A DNA stretch of 64,000 nt, taken from positions 3,348,001 to 3,412,000 of the forward strand of contig CM066289.1 in the NCBI GenBank assembly GCA_033816765.1, given 5' to 3'. The notes below the pieces were generated by a model. The model worked only from the letters and a program-made list of their open reading frames with translations, had not been told where the DNA came from and did no database searches. Of this stretch, positions 10,538 to 21,005 are shown one piece after another (position 1 is the first letter of the stretch; each line of letters opens with the position of its first letter). The stretch comes from Nothopassalora personata. Lineage: Eukaryota; Ascomycota; Dothideomycetes; Mycosphaerellales; Mycosphaerellaceae. The position numbers and the translations under genes are program-made.

Positions 10538-10798
10538 GATGAGATATAAGCTTCGAGCGCTCCTGTATACCACGCCGGCCTTGCATTGGCAAGTTTCGAA
10601 TGGACTTCAGGACAGATCTGCTTCTCCAAGTCCTCAGCTTCTCCGCTTGCTGCGACAAGGTAGCGGTGCCAATATGTCGTTTGTACCACAGCCAGATCTG
10701 CCCTCCGAAACAATGTCTTGCCCTCGCACCCCCTGAACTTCACCTTCTCCCATACACAACTTGTCTCAGACAGTCCAGCACCTTGACAAGACACCTTC

Positions 10799-11272
10799 AT
10801 GGCCAGCAATCACTTGACCGCGGTCATAAATATCTGCTTCGCAACAGGACCCGGTCAGCACTACCGAGAGTCCAGTACTGGAGTCGCCATGAATGCACCC
10901 CGCTACATCTCCCGCCGTTCTGAAGAGTCTCCCATGCACAACTACGCTCTGCCAGCCTCGATGACTAATGGCGCGCTTTTACTCCCACGATGGAACCTCA
11001 ACGGCGATATCGACACAAGACAGATTCGAGGACTGCATGGTCTGAGCGGCGATGACATCTTCAACGGCTCAGAGTCGGATATTGGGGAAAGCCGTGCTGC
11101 AGACTTGCTGGAACGCCGTGAAGAGGATCTGACACTGGAAGAGCTCTTCGAGCGAGCAGCCTTGTTGGGTCCGTCAAGTCCGCTCCGTGCAAGGTCATGG
11201 AGTGTTCCGATGGTTCAGGTTTTGCTTGGGCGCAACCCAGAGCTGGAGTCATGGCGATGGTGGTTTCGATGA
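10799..11272 (+). CDS. Hypothetical protein
   Basis: An ATG-initiated frame of 157 codons; a second in-frame ATG (MNAPRYISRRSEES) gives a 128-residue alternative. The composition is protein-like, with an acidic helical segment (ESRAADLLERREEDLTLEEL) and a tryptophan-rich end (ESWRWWFR). There is no signal peptide, membrane span or familiar motif. It is convergent with the Pol III subunit gene 150 bp away. It could be a lineage-specific gene or part of a longer spliced gene. Confidence 0.4.
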   Translation: MASNHLTAVINICFATGPGQHYRESSTGVAMNAPRYISRRSEESPMHNYALPASMTNGALLLPRWNLNGDIDTRQIRGLHGLSGDDIFNGSESDIGESRAADLLERREEDLTLEELFERAALLGPSSPLRARSWSVPMVQVLLGRNPELESWRWWFR

Positions 11273-11421
11273 GACGGAAAGAGCCAGGCCAAGGAGGGTA
11301 CGAAAGGGGTATCGTTGCATATCATGCCACTACAGAGGCATCCGGGTGCTAGCTCGACGCTTTGTTAACCACTTTCCACCGACGCCTCGCTAAGGTTCAA
11401 ACTGTCCATGGTCGCTTAATC

Positions 11422-12564
11422 TCAAGGCTTGTGAATATCCAGCCATTGCGTAAAGTAGACACACTCCTGCGGATTGACAGGCCCGCCTTCGTGGCATAGG
11501 TCAAATACCGGACACCTCCCGCACGGGGCTTGTGTCAACGCAGTCCCAGCACTGTCATCGAAATCTCCATACGCAGCACCAGGAGGCCTGAAGCTAATAC
11601 CTCGTACTGTCCTGTAGCCCCATGCTCCATCCCGAGTCGGCACCTTCTCCAACTTCTCGTCCCAGCAGAGGACATCGATACAGCCCTGGATCTCCTGAAC
11701 GGTCAGAGACTTTCGCTTGGTCGGCAGGATGGCCTCTGATGTGCTGAGGAATGCGTGAATGCCTTCCGCGGTCGGATAGTTGTGAGTGCCGGCCTTGTAC
11801 ATGACTTGGGTGAAGTGGTCGGTCTCCGGGTCAAAGCGAGCCGAGCGGTGCTTCACTGGTCGCGAACCGAGTTCCTCGATGTCGGCAGTTCGCTTACGCT
11901 TCTTGCTTGCGCCCTCCTTGTCCTCGGCGCCCAGGACTGGCGACGCCGGCTCCTTCTTCACTTTGTGTCGCTTCGATGACTCTTTCCAACTCTGCTGGCG
12001 CACCCAGAAGATGATCAGGTTCATCAGCTCATCTCTGAACGACTCATCAAGATCTCCCGCATCGTAGAAGCTGTTTCCCGTGACGTCCTCACTCGGCTTC
12101 AGATGCGCAAGGATGTACGTCTTCTGGTATTTGCTCTTGATGCTTGTAATACTCTTGATCAGATTGGTGGTCTCGAGCTTGGTAATGGCCCTCTTCATGG
12201 CATTGTCGCCAATGTTGGTCTTCCTCTTGATCTCCTTGGTCCATATGCCACTGGTGTGCGCGGCCTCGATCTCCTCGTAGACTGCCTTTTCTTCCCTGTC
12301 GAGGTTCTTGATCTGCCTTGCGGCGTCTCGAGGCCTGACACTCCATCCCAGCTTGCCCTGGGAGCCGCGGAGGGTGCGGAAGAGGTTGTTCTTGGTGAGG
12401 AACTGGATGAGCGGCATGACGTCGTTGTTGTCTTGGAGACGGCCCAATTTCACCAGTTCGTCGGCGAAGAAGCATCTGCTGTGTCCGTCGACCGTGTTCT
12501 CGACGGCATTTCTGGCGGCGACTGTGTAGAGCTGATCGGCTCTGTCTGCCAGATCGGAGGACAT
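11422..12564 (-). CDS. RPC34: RNA polymerase III subunit C34 (RPC6 family)
   Basis: An intronless frame of 380 residues, close to the fungal norm. Two N-terminal winged-helix domains are visible: an early one ending FLTKNNLFRTLRGSQGKLGW and a second with IWTKEIKRKTNIGDNAMKRA and LIKSITSIKSKYQKTYILAH. A charged linker (KRKRTADIEEL) and a C-terminal part follow, with cysteines CGRCPVFDLC and NPQECVYF that match the Fe-S-binding end of the family. The protein belongs to the C82-C34-C31 subcomplex, which recruits Pol III through TFIIIB and helps open promoters for tRNA and 5S genes. It starts at MSSDLADRADQLY and is divergent from the small membrane protein gene across a 1.2-kb gap. Confidence 0.95.
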   Translation of the reverse strand: MSSDLADRADQLYTVAARNAVENTVDGHSRCFFADELVKLGRLQDNNDVMPLIQFLTKNNLFRTLRGSQGKLGWSVRPRDAARQIKNLDREEKAVYEEIEAAHTSGIWTKEIKRKTNIGDNAMKRAITKLETTNLIKSITSIKSKYQKTYILAHLKPSEDVTGNSFYDAGDLDESFRDELMNLIIFWVRQQSWKESSKRHKVKKEPASPVLGAEDKEGASKKRKRTADIEELGSRPVKHRSARFDPETDHFTQVMYKAGTHNYPTAEGIHAFLSTSEAILPTKRKSLTVQEIQGCIDVLCWDEKLEKVPTRDGAWGYRTVRGISFRPPGAAYGDFDDSAGTALTQAPCGRCPVFDLCHEGGPVNPQECVYFTQWLDIHKP

Positions 12565-13749
12565 GGTGCGTGGTGTGTGGTAGCGATATGCCTGATGTTG
12601 GTCGCAGTGCGCTATCCTAGGAGTACACTGTACCTGCGATCATGCTGACTAAAGCTATGCGACAAACGCAGTACGTGTTCTATGTGTCCAGGCAGGGGGC
12701 ACGTTCTACCATCTACTGTAGTTATGCAATGGTGAACGGCCTGTATCTCGATGTACCCACATACATGTTGATTCGAACCGTGGTATCCAGCCCTACGACG
12801 GTGTGGGTTTAAATTGTTCCGGCGCAACGACCGCGACCACCGCTCCGCTGTCCACTACACAACGCGCTGAGCGGAGCAGACAACGCCTGTGACTGACAGC
12901 ACGGCAAGCACGGCAAGCACGCAAGCATTTATGTATTCATTCATGCTCTACAAGTCGAAGTGTGCGAAAGGACTGTCGACGTCAGATGAACACAAAGGAG
13001 GAAGCATCATCGGCAAGGCCCTCGGCATCACCCGCTCGGCACGACGGCATCGGCTCCTCCCAGCCAATCTCCGAAATCCACTTGCTACTCCTTTTCACGG
13101 CATCGCTCTGCTCCACGACCTACAAATCGTCGATGAGGCATAACAACGACCTATCGATAGCACGAATACATGAAGGCTAAGATTGACCTTCTATACTTGG
13201 ACCTTGATATGGGCACCGCTTCTTGGCCTACGGTTGGCTGTGGTGTAACATCGTGATCGTTCATCAAACGGTGGACGTTCCGAGGTCAATCGTAGGCAAA
13301 AGTGTAGGGACATGGCACGACCTACTCTCGCATGGTTTCTTTCTTGATACGTCTTGCTTTCCACCATACTCTGCCGTTGCTGCTTCTGTGCATTTTCTGT
13401 CCGTTGGTCGAGAATTGCGCTTCACTCTTTCGCGTCATCTCTCTCAAGTCACGCATCGGTCGAAACGAAGGTCAATCGTCTCCCCAGTTTCAGGAAGATC
13501 AAGAGTCGCATGCGTTTCAGTGGGTGGCGTTTGCATCAACACGAGTCGGGTCGAGAAGTGCGGCATCAAATTGTCCACATTCCAAGGCCGGCTGGTGCGT
13601 GCGACTTCACGAACTCCAAACACAACAACAATAGACAATTATCTCCGTCATCGGCAATCCAGCGAGAGGGCAAGACCACCACCCCCCCATTCGAGTAACA
13701 TCCGTGTTCAAGCACTTCGTACTTCCCACGCCGCTTGGCCACACCCAAA
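12565..13749. other. Divergent intergenic region
   Basis: Upstream DNA shared by the Pol III C34 gene and the small membrane protein gene. The open frames here have no recognisable protein and change across strands. A tRNA-like word (ggttcgaatca on the minus strand near 12770) does not fold into a T-arm. I see nothing else. Confidence 0.5.
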
Positions 13750-14096
13750 ATGGCCGTCCCACGCGACCCAGCCTTCTGGAAGCGCTTCTCAGTCGCGGTA
13801 CACCAAGACGAAGAAATGGGCACACAAGAGCTCAAGTCGCCGTAAGCCTCCACACTCCATCCCAAAATCGCCCATCTCTAACACATTTCAACAGTGACTC
13901 CTGGCTCGCCCGCCAAAATAAGAAGAAATCGCAACGAACATACTGCTGCTATGGATTCTGGATCGGTTTCTTCGTCTTCATCGCCGCGGTAGTGACAGTC
14001 ATCGTCTGGTTACTGAGCTCGGGTATTTTGGATGGTGGTCACGACGGACATGGGAAAGTTGATCTAGGAGGATCGGGAGGTTCAGGAGAATCGTAG
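13750..14096 (+). CDS. Conserved small single-pass membrane protein, one intron
   Basis: Exons are 13750-13841 and 13895-14096, with intron GTAAGC...CAACAG of 53 bp, giving 97 residues. It starts MAVPRDPAFWKRFSVAVHQD and continues after the splice as DSWLARQNKKKSQRTYCCYG. One membrane segment (FWIGFFVFIAAVVTVIVWLL) follows and then a glycine-rich tail. Proteins with this plan (RDPAFWKRFS, a basic patch, one TM) are widespread but uncharacterised in filamentous ascomycetes, as far as I know. The intron joins two frames that both look coding. Localisation is membrane by inference; function unknown. Confidence 0.8.
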
Positions 14097-14492
14097 GAAC
14101 GGCACCGTAAAAGACATGGGCACCAAGAGGGTGGAACTCACGGCTCGAGCCGCTGCACAAATCAGCCGTACACAGATGGAGGATGACATCGCCCAGATGG
14201 CGTGTACTTGACTGTCAGAGAGCAGTCGGCCTATGTATAGAGACATGTTACCATGAACAAACGGAAAGGAACAGAAGGGACGCATCAAGGGAATGCATAC
14301 AATTCTGTGGACATAGATTTAGCGACCCGGGCCAGCGAAGGACTGCCCAAATACATTTTCGGACTGCAACCGCTTTTGGGCACACCTCCAGATCAACATC
14401 GTATCGGATCAGAGGTTGGCGCTGCTATGACCGTAATGAGACTGACGCGGTGAGGCTTAGAGGAAGGTATAGAGTAAGTCCCTCTCCGATCC
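14097..14492. other. Intergenic region
   Basis: Lies between the small membrane protein gene and the unknown minus-strand relic. I see no recognisable gene; plus-strand frames here overlap low-confidence sequence only. Confidence 0.4.
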
Positions 14493-15658
14493 CTAGCGGA
14501 GTCTCCGCTGGTCGTCAGCTACTGAGGGTCCGGCCACGCGAGCCACGGAGGATATTTCTGACCGTTCCACTGCAACAGAGAATCGAGATCCAGCGGCGAT
14601 GCTGGCACTGGTGCTTCTTGAGTACCTCTTCGCTTGCAGGCACGTAAGCCAGTGAGTACAGACATTCTTTCTCTGCCTACTCCCAAACATGCGCTCACTC
14701 ACTCCGGTATAGCTTCCGATACCTGACTTTATCGCCAGGTCCCATCTTGACAGCCCGACGCATGAAGCTGGAGTCTCAATGATGACGAACTTGTACTCCT
14801 GATGAGTTCCCGACGGCACAAGGGTGGCCAATCGCTGTTCGAAAAGCGTCGAGAATTGTCTATCCATGACGAGGAAGTTTCGCCAGTCCTAGCTGATGTC
14901 CTGTCCTTCCGACGCGGGGAGCTCGAGTATTCGTGCAGTGCGAGCGTATTTCCGACATGCTGAGGTGAGCTGCACGAACTGAGATGTTGTGCAGGCCCGT
15001 AAGGCTGGGTCATTGGGCACCAATGATGGTCCTTGTCATTGTTCTGAGCTGCTGGGTGGACGCTATCAACGAGATCGTAGTGTGGGTATAACGAGCTCGC
15101 AATCGCCTTTTCGTAAGTCGCGAGATCGTCACTGGTCGTGATCGGCCTGGTGTAGGACTGGAAGATCATGACATTCTCGCTGGCGGTATGTGATAGGTCT
15201 GCCAGTGTCATCCCTGCAAGGTGCCTGTCGGACTGACCATCCCGAAGAGCGCTTGCGATGCGCCGCTCGCCCTGTCGACTGCGGCTTGTGAGTTCTTCCA
15301 ACATGTCTCCTCCGCATCGCAGGCAGAATAGTTTGAGATTAACCGCTTGGATCTGTGTCTCAATCTTTCTATGGAGCCTTTGGACCTCAGAACGAGGGTG
15401 ACTGTTGCGATCGGTGTGCAGGTGGAAGGAGTTGATGATCTGGTAGCTTCTCATACGGCTGAAGATATCCCCATGATTCTTTAGGTAATGCTCCAAGACT
15501 TCCTACGTGGTGGGACTCTAAGGAGGGAATCTGTCGCGGACATTCGGAGCACTTTCGTGCTTGGACCGGAGCTTTTGGAGGCTCTCGCCGGTAGCCTGAG
15601 CAGCATTGTCAGCATATAGTTCTTGCAGCTTGTCGTCAACAGTCTGGCCATTTTCCAT
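14493..15658 (-). pseudogene. Unknown protein, decayed
   Basis: From ATG 15658 one frame reads MENGQTVDDKLQELYADNA... through LQKLRSKHESAPNVRDRFPP, then TAG, SPTT, TAG, and continues EVLEHYLKNHGDIFSRM and a long helical stretch to HHWCPMTQPYGP near 15010. Both stops are TAG in a frame that is otherwise open for 310 codons, consistent with CAG to TAG. Past 14900 the likely coding frame changes (RQFSTLFEQRLATLVPSG at 14760-14867). There are several Cys and His residues (CLRCGGDM, HHWCPMT), but I do not recognise a family. I cannot exclude a small intron over the two stops. Confidence 0.45.
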
Positions 15659-15684
15659 GATGACGATTCATCTTCTTCAAGCAT

Positions 15685-17075
15685 TTCTATGTGCCTGTGA
15701 GGTAGATCTTTCGGCCCTCGGTGCGCTGGTGTCGAGTGTGAGTGTCCGATAGTAGATGCAGGTATTGTACTAGTTATGGCTAGTTATGCAGTGGGTGGAA
15801 GTGAACGACGCGGCTTTTTTGTGATGCATGTATTGCTTATTGCCTGTGTCTATCTGAGGTAAATGACTGCGCCTATATATACCCCCCTGCGCAGAGATGT
15901 ACGCTTGTGGTGCCACATGCTTCGGCCTGCGAGTGAATGCCGAAGACCGAGCTAGTGAACTCTAATTGGATGTTATATCCCTGGTCCCTCACGTGCCTCT
16001 ACGGCGACGTACGGCCTCCGACGGCTATTTCTAACAGCAGGTGAGAAAGTGGTTCGTGTCGCGAAGTCGGAAAAGGACAGGAATTACGGGAGAGAACCCG
16101 AACAACAATCGCAGCGAAGTGGGAAAGTGCACCTGGCCCGGGAGGTCCTATACATGCACCACGCGGAGTCCGCGGCCCGTGAAAGGAAGTCGCTATCTTC
16201 GAGGAACTCATCGTTCTTGATTATCTTGAAGTCCTCGACACATGTGCGCTCCAACTTAGGGTAGTGCACTGTGTGTGTGTGATGGTGCCGATGTCTTCCA
16301 TTGGATCCATGGATGTTCATTGCCAGAGCATACAGTGAATCCTCGCTTGCAGCCTAAGCACATGGTCCTTCGACACTCGCACCACCATTTGGGCGCTCTC
16401 TACTTCCTCATCGGATCCTTTACCTGAAGATGCCGTCTTAATAGCACAGTCTCGTTTGCTCTGCGCTAATCGTTGCTTATTTTCGACCATGGTGTATTCC
16501 CGTACGTACCACGGTCGAACGAGTCGACCAGCTGCAACATTTACCTACGAGGAAAAAAAGTCAAAGTTGGATCACAGCGGGGTGCGACACATGACATACA
16601 TTGCGCTTAGCTTCTGCCTGGACTAAAATACATTTTGCTGTGCTGTAAGCACATGGGGATGCGCTCTACCGACGCCCTCCTGCTCAAATAATGACGCGGC
16701 ATCATTCAGCCCTAGACGATGCCATCTGTGCAAGGCCAAGCAAAGCATGCTCAAGGGTAATCTGGATCCGAGGCAATCTCGACAGTCGAGCTCCCTGGTG
16801 GTCGGCAGCCATATTTGCTGTTCTGTACTGCATCAGGAGCGCGTATGGAATCTCTGCTCGGGCGATAAGTGTCAAGGGACAGCCCTGCGGGGCTGACCTG
16901 AATATCTCTCCGCCTCGCATGAACGTCTCTCGAGCTGGATCTCCTTAGCACTGTCCGATCGGTGGTGAGCAGATGATGCCTCATGTGTGCAGCGTGTCGA
17001 CATATCCCGTGTGCCTTTCGTCTTTTCCATAGCTCTCAAAATATCCCAATCGTCGCCCTGTCCCTGCGAATCCCT
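15685..17075. other. Intergenic region
   Basis: About 1.4 kb with only short, unrelated frames on both strands and a short GT run near 16270. I recognise no gene, repeat or RNA in it. Confidence 0.45.
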
Positions 17076-17705
17076 CTAGTACCTCGGTCTCGCTGGCTCA
17101 GGACTGGGACTCCTCGTCACGCTTCTCTCATCCCGGCCTCTCTCTCTCAACCACTTCTTCGTCGACAGCTCCAATTCGCGGTCGAGCTCGGCACTCGGCT
17201 CCTTGCGATGGATGAAATTGCAGAATCCACCTCTGACACATCCCTCGCCAGAGTTCAACCTGCAGCAAGCTTCCCTGAAATCCGTCACGGGACTCAACTC
17301 GCAGTAGATCGGCCTCGCCGCATACCAGCGACTGTTCAGCGCATCGCACGCCTTCTGCGCCGAATCCTCATACTTGAAGCGCGCGTATACGTTGCCGATC
17401 AAATGATCATTGTTGTTGTCACAGACGACCACCTCCTCGATCTCACCGTACTTGCACATCTCACACCAGAAATCCTCGTAGAAGGCATCGAAGTGGTTCT
17501 GGAGCTGGGATGGGTTCATGCGGGACTTGTTGTCGTAGGCGGGATTTTGGTAGAGGTTGGGAAGGAGGATGGTCTGTGAGTAGGACGGCTTGACATGTTT
17601 GCGCGAGCAGCGGTCGCCGTGGCGGCAGGCGCCGATTTTGTAGTAGAAACTGCAGTTGACTTTGTCCTGTTCTGTGCCGAAGATGGAGGCGAGGTAGTTC
17701 GCCAT
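17076..17705 (-). CDS. uaf2: U2 snRNP auxiliary factor small subunit (U2AF23/U2AF35)
   Basis: An intronless 209-residue frame starting MANYLASIFGTEQDKVNCSF. The family order is complete. The first CCCH zinc finger (CSFYYKIGACRHGDRCSRKH) is followed by a U2AF-homology RRM with YEDFWCEMCKYGEIEEVVVC and GNVYARFKYEDSAQKACDAL. The second CCCH finger is CCRLNSGEGCVRGGFCNFIH. A short basic, SP-rich tail (RSVTRSPSPEPARPRY) ends it. In the nucleus it binds the AG of the 3' splice site with the large subunit and recruits U2 snRNP. The length equals that of the fission yeast protein. Confidence 0.96.
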   Translation of the reverse strand: MANYLASIFGTEQDKVNCSFYYKIGACRHGDRCSRKHVKPSYSQTILLPNLYQNPAYDNKSRMNPSQLQNHFDAFYEDFWCEMCKYGEIEEVVVCDNNNDHLIGNVYARFKYEDSAQKACDALNSRWYAARPIYCELSPVTDFREACCRLNSGEGCVRGGFCNFIHRKEPSAELDRELELSTKKWLRERGRDERSVTRSPSPEPARPRY

Positions 17706-18233
17706 GATGGGCGGCGGTGGAGGGTCTGTCGCAGTGGCGTTGTCGGTAGTGGTGATGTTGTTGGTACCTAGTCGGCGGTGATGTGGGTGCTGGTGGTTGT
17801 GGTAGTGAGGATATCGCGTGGTGGAACGATCGATGGGCGTGTCGGTGATTGTGAAGCTCGAGGATTATAGTTTCGGCTTACCTCAGCTTCGTGCCTGAGG
17901 CTTCCGCAGCTTTCACGGCTTCCACGATCTTCCAGAACATCACCTCATTCCTTTCCCTCACAACATCGTCGCCAGGCCATGTGATTACACCTTTCTACAG
18001 CAACCCTTCGCACGCCAAACTGATCCATCGCCCGTGCGTGACTGCTAGCTACATTCAGGCAGCGCTGCCGCAGCTGTCTTCTGCCTGCTAAGATCGTCCA
18101 AAGGCGTCTGCGTCTTGAGCTGAAGTGGAAGCAAGTTGTTGACGATGGGGGAGAGTGTCTGCATATGGCTGTAGAGTACGCATGGCAAGTGGTCCCGGAG
18201 CGCTAACAGATCCATAGAACTTCTCCTTGGAGT
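17706..18233. other. Intergenic region
   Basis: Upstream DNA of U2AF23. I see no recognisable gene. Confidence 0.4.
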
Positions 18234-18446
18234 GTGGTCAAAGATAAAGTCTCAATCGCCGTGAAGATCGAACTTCGCGGTTCGTCCATCGGTGCGGCGA
18301 GTGGGCGCAATTTTGATGTGGCACAGACTGGAACCAAAATCGCACTGGCTGGCATCGTATTTCTGGTCGTCTCTTTGATGGTCTTCGCCGCGATCTTCGC
18401 GCTCTACTTCGTGGGGCTGTATGGAGACCGCAGATCTTTGTCGTGA
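18234..18446 (+). pseudogene. RTA1-like membrane protein fragment
   Basis: A frame without an ATG reads SSIGAASGRNFDVAQTGTKI, then one hydrophobic segment (ALAGIVFLVVSLMVFAAIFA). This resembles one internal loop and helix of RTA1-type seven-helix lipid-translocating or exporter proteins (G-x-x-I-x-x-A-G-x-x-x-Q/L-V). The other helices are absent on either side, so it would be a single surviving piece. The similarity is short and the call is tentative. Confidence 0.35.
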
Positions 18447-18680
18447 GGCATGACAGATGTGATGAGGTCGACAAAGTTTCGATATTCCTTCGCTGCGATT
18501 GTGGTGGGTCTACTCGGGGTCTTACGCGGAGTGGTAGTGGACTCCCATCTTGCATTCTGATATGGGTGGGGCGATCTGCAAGCTTTGCTGCTTCCTCTGG
18601 CATGATCCGTTATCTTCTCGTGTGTTTGGTGGAACACAATGATTGTCTTACCTACCAAAGTGGATCTTCTATGTTTTGAC

Positions 18681-19514
18681 ATGCGTCCCCGGCTCACACT
18701 AATTTGCCCCGAATATCTCTGCCACGAAACGAGCGGCACGATAGCTTTGAGCATTCCTGGTCTCTTCCTGACTTGTGTCAAGTACTTTGAGCTTGTCCAG
18801 CTCGGCCGCAACTACGAGTCCGATTTCCGTTTGCACATACTGCGACTGCGTGGTACCGAACCTCGGCTACGTCGCTGGGACGAAGCTGCTAGTATCACAG
18901 AAAGCGCATCGCCAGCGTTCTGCCTGGCTGTAACGGGCTAGTCAGATGATGGTATATCCTTCGCTCATTCAGAGTTGCAGGACATCGAGGCACTGTTGTC
19001 CGATGCCGAGCAACAGTCGAGAGCTCTTGCGAGTTGCGCAACCAGCACGACATCCTCCTTGAACGTGTTTGAGGTGCTGGACGAGAATCAGCAGCCCGAG
19101 AAAGACGTATTTATACCGGGACGGAATCTCAAGCTCGATACATTCCGGGGTCGTTACAGAAAGGGTTTGCACTTCGGACAAGAGCTTGAAAAAAAAACCA
19201 CATGGGCTCTCTACTACAACAAAATGCTGAAGGAACCCATCAGTGCGGTCTTGGACCATGTCGCAACTCTCGTGAAGCTTTTCACCAAAGACGTCGAGCG
19301 TCTCTCCAAGGATGAGGCTTCCGAGCTAAGGCAGCTGACGGAAGAGGAGCTTTCTCGGATAGTGAGTGTTTACAAAGAGCTCGATCCTATGCTCGAGCAG
19401 GCTGTGAAGGACGGTTTGAACAACGTTGGCTACGTGTGGAAAGGCATGGAAGCAGGTGGAGAATCGAGGCCGCACAGAGGTCATAACTACAACCGCGGCG
19501 AAGAGACCAGCTGA
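18681..19514 (+). CDS. HET-S-like HeLo-domain protein with prion-motif-like tail; in-frame TAG
   Basis: From ATG 18681 the frame gives a HeLo domain: ALSIPGLFLTCVKYFELVQLG and RLRRWDEAA, then FAHSELQDIEALLSDAEQQS and LEKKTTWALYYNKML. These lie in the same order and spacing as the cell-death domain of Podospora HET-S. The tail (GGESRPHRGHNYNRG) resembles the HET-s amyloid repeat core (ESR...G..Y). Read straight through, it is about 277 residues (HET-S 289) with one TAG at 18939-18941. A 54-nt GT-AG segment (18892-18945) removes the TAG in frame and gives 259 residues; its donor GTATCA is weak. It is therefore either spliced or a one-stop pseudogene. It faces an NLR relic. The HeLo call is confident; integrity is uncertain. 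Confidence 0.75.
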
Positions 19515-20209
19515 TAACACCATGTCTTCCGAGACATGAAGTTCAGTGACAAAAATGAGGCTCATGTGGGTCACAACACTAGTTACGATAAGAAGTGAGG
19601 TGCACAGGTAGGATGGGGCGGTGAATATCATGGAAAGAGGATGGGCGTGGCTGTAGGATGACTGCACGGGTCTTGGTCGCGTGTGTAAGTATTATATCAC
19701 AACACTTAACGCACTCGTGTGGTGCGATAGGCCTCGCTACGCACTCAAGCTTCCGTCAATTCAAGCCCCTGCTTTCTAGCCCCTAGTAGCTCCGACCAAT
19801 CGATAGCACGAGTGAAGTAAGGTCTGCTTGCCGAGTGAGAGGCTCAGTGCCCGTTAATCATACACGCTTGCGTAAGAATGTCACGCTACCGAGCAAGCTT
19901 GGCAGATGTATGAAATCCGCCGGGCCTGGATGCCGTGTCTAAACTCTTGGCGAGTGCTTCTCAGCTCCCATTTCTCGTTGATGTACTTGTTGCATCGCTC
20001 GCAGAAGTCCTGTCGGACCATGCGGTCGATCAATGGAGAAAATTAGTCGTTTCCACTTGCTGACGGCCTCGGAGGTAGGAGAGATCCCGGGCTTCGGCTG
20101 CTCTTTACCAGGAACACCGAAGCTCGGACGCCAGATTAAGCATGTGAAGATCTTTGGACACAGCACACTCTTGCTCGAACATTGTGCAACCATGCGGTCC
20201 ATCACAAAG
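19515..20209. other. Region between HET-S-like gene and NLR relic
   Basis: No intact gene. Minus-strand fragments (for example around 19940-20205) may be further debris of the NLR gene, but I cannot identify them. Confidence 0.35.
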
Positions 20210-21005
20210 TTACACTCTCCTTATCCGCGGTAACTTGTCGAAGACGTTGTGGCCACGGCCTGAGGCGCAGACACTGGCGCTCTTGAGCTTGCTGGTTTGG
20301 TCATGAAGAAGCACGCTCGAGTCTTGACATGCTATTGTGCCGGTACTCCACGCTTTTAATTCCGGGGTTTCCATTGTATCTGGCGCAACGGTCAAAATCT
20401 GGCACAGTAGAGCATGCCACAGACCAAACCTTGTATGCTGAAGCGGTTCGTCGCATAGAAGTTGACAACGATGGCATCGGATTTGGAGTCGTCGAAGCTT
20501 TCGATCAAATCCTTTGTGCGCTGATTATGCGCAAATCAGCCTTGACTTACCAGATCCTGCTATACCGGTGAACCAGATTATGCCTGGACGCCCCGGGTGA
20601 CTTAGTCATCGCAAGAACTTGTCGACTTGTTCCGGGCGTAAATGTTCAAAGTGACCTTGATCGAGTCCATGAACAGGATGACTGACTCCCGATGCGTCAT
20701 GTGTACGCGTGAGTATGGTACGTCCATGCGTTGTTGAGCCGAATATGGCGTCACGGAGAATCCAAGCGTATGTATCTTGTTGATCATCGGATCCTGGATT
20801 CTGGAAGCCATGCATGCCTGGCGACTGGAGAGCTTCAATAATAACGTCTGCCAGGAGCATTTGTAACAAACCACTACACTACTTGATCATGACAGTCCAT
20901 TACCTCTGCGATCCTTGTATCACCATGGTAGATGTCGCCGAGATGTGCAGCGGTCTGAATGCGTATTGCTCGGTAGCTTTTCACAGCGGATGGGTGGTTA
21001 GCCAT
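20210..21005 (-). pseudogene. NLR (NACHT-type STAND) protein, N-terminal relic
   Basis: Minus strand. ATG 21005 opens 34 codons ending TAAHLGDIYHGDTRIAE. Next comes an NLR linker in a shifted frame, IIEALQSPGMHGFQ and QQDTYAWIL (20740-20850). A Walker A motif follows, IIWFTGIAGSGKSRL (P-loop codons at 20543-20566), and then, across further frame changes, IVVNFYATNRFSIQGLV and QILTVAPD. The order N-terminal motif, linker (L..pGMh..q...TY.WIL) and P-loop is that of fungal NLRs such as NWD2 and HET-E. Stops and frameshifts break it, and no WD40, TPR or ankyrin repeats remain. The N-terminal H-L-G-D-I-Y matches the H-x-G-x-x-Y core of the neighbouring HET-S-like tail. Confidence 0.6.

Noticed and set aside
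10170..10573. 231-codon unbroken minus frame (9878-10573) as the true Hcp-like protein
   Set aside because: Beyond GVPV this frame becomes arginine- and cysteine-rich without similarity, whereas the Hcp-like C-terminus appears in the neighbouring frame.
12750..12800. Possible tRNA because of a B-box-like ggttcgaatca on the minus strand
   Set aside because: Flanking bases do not form a T-stem and no A box or acceptor stem is present.
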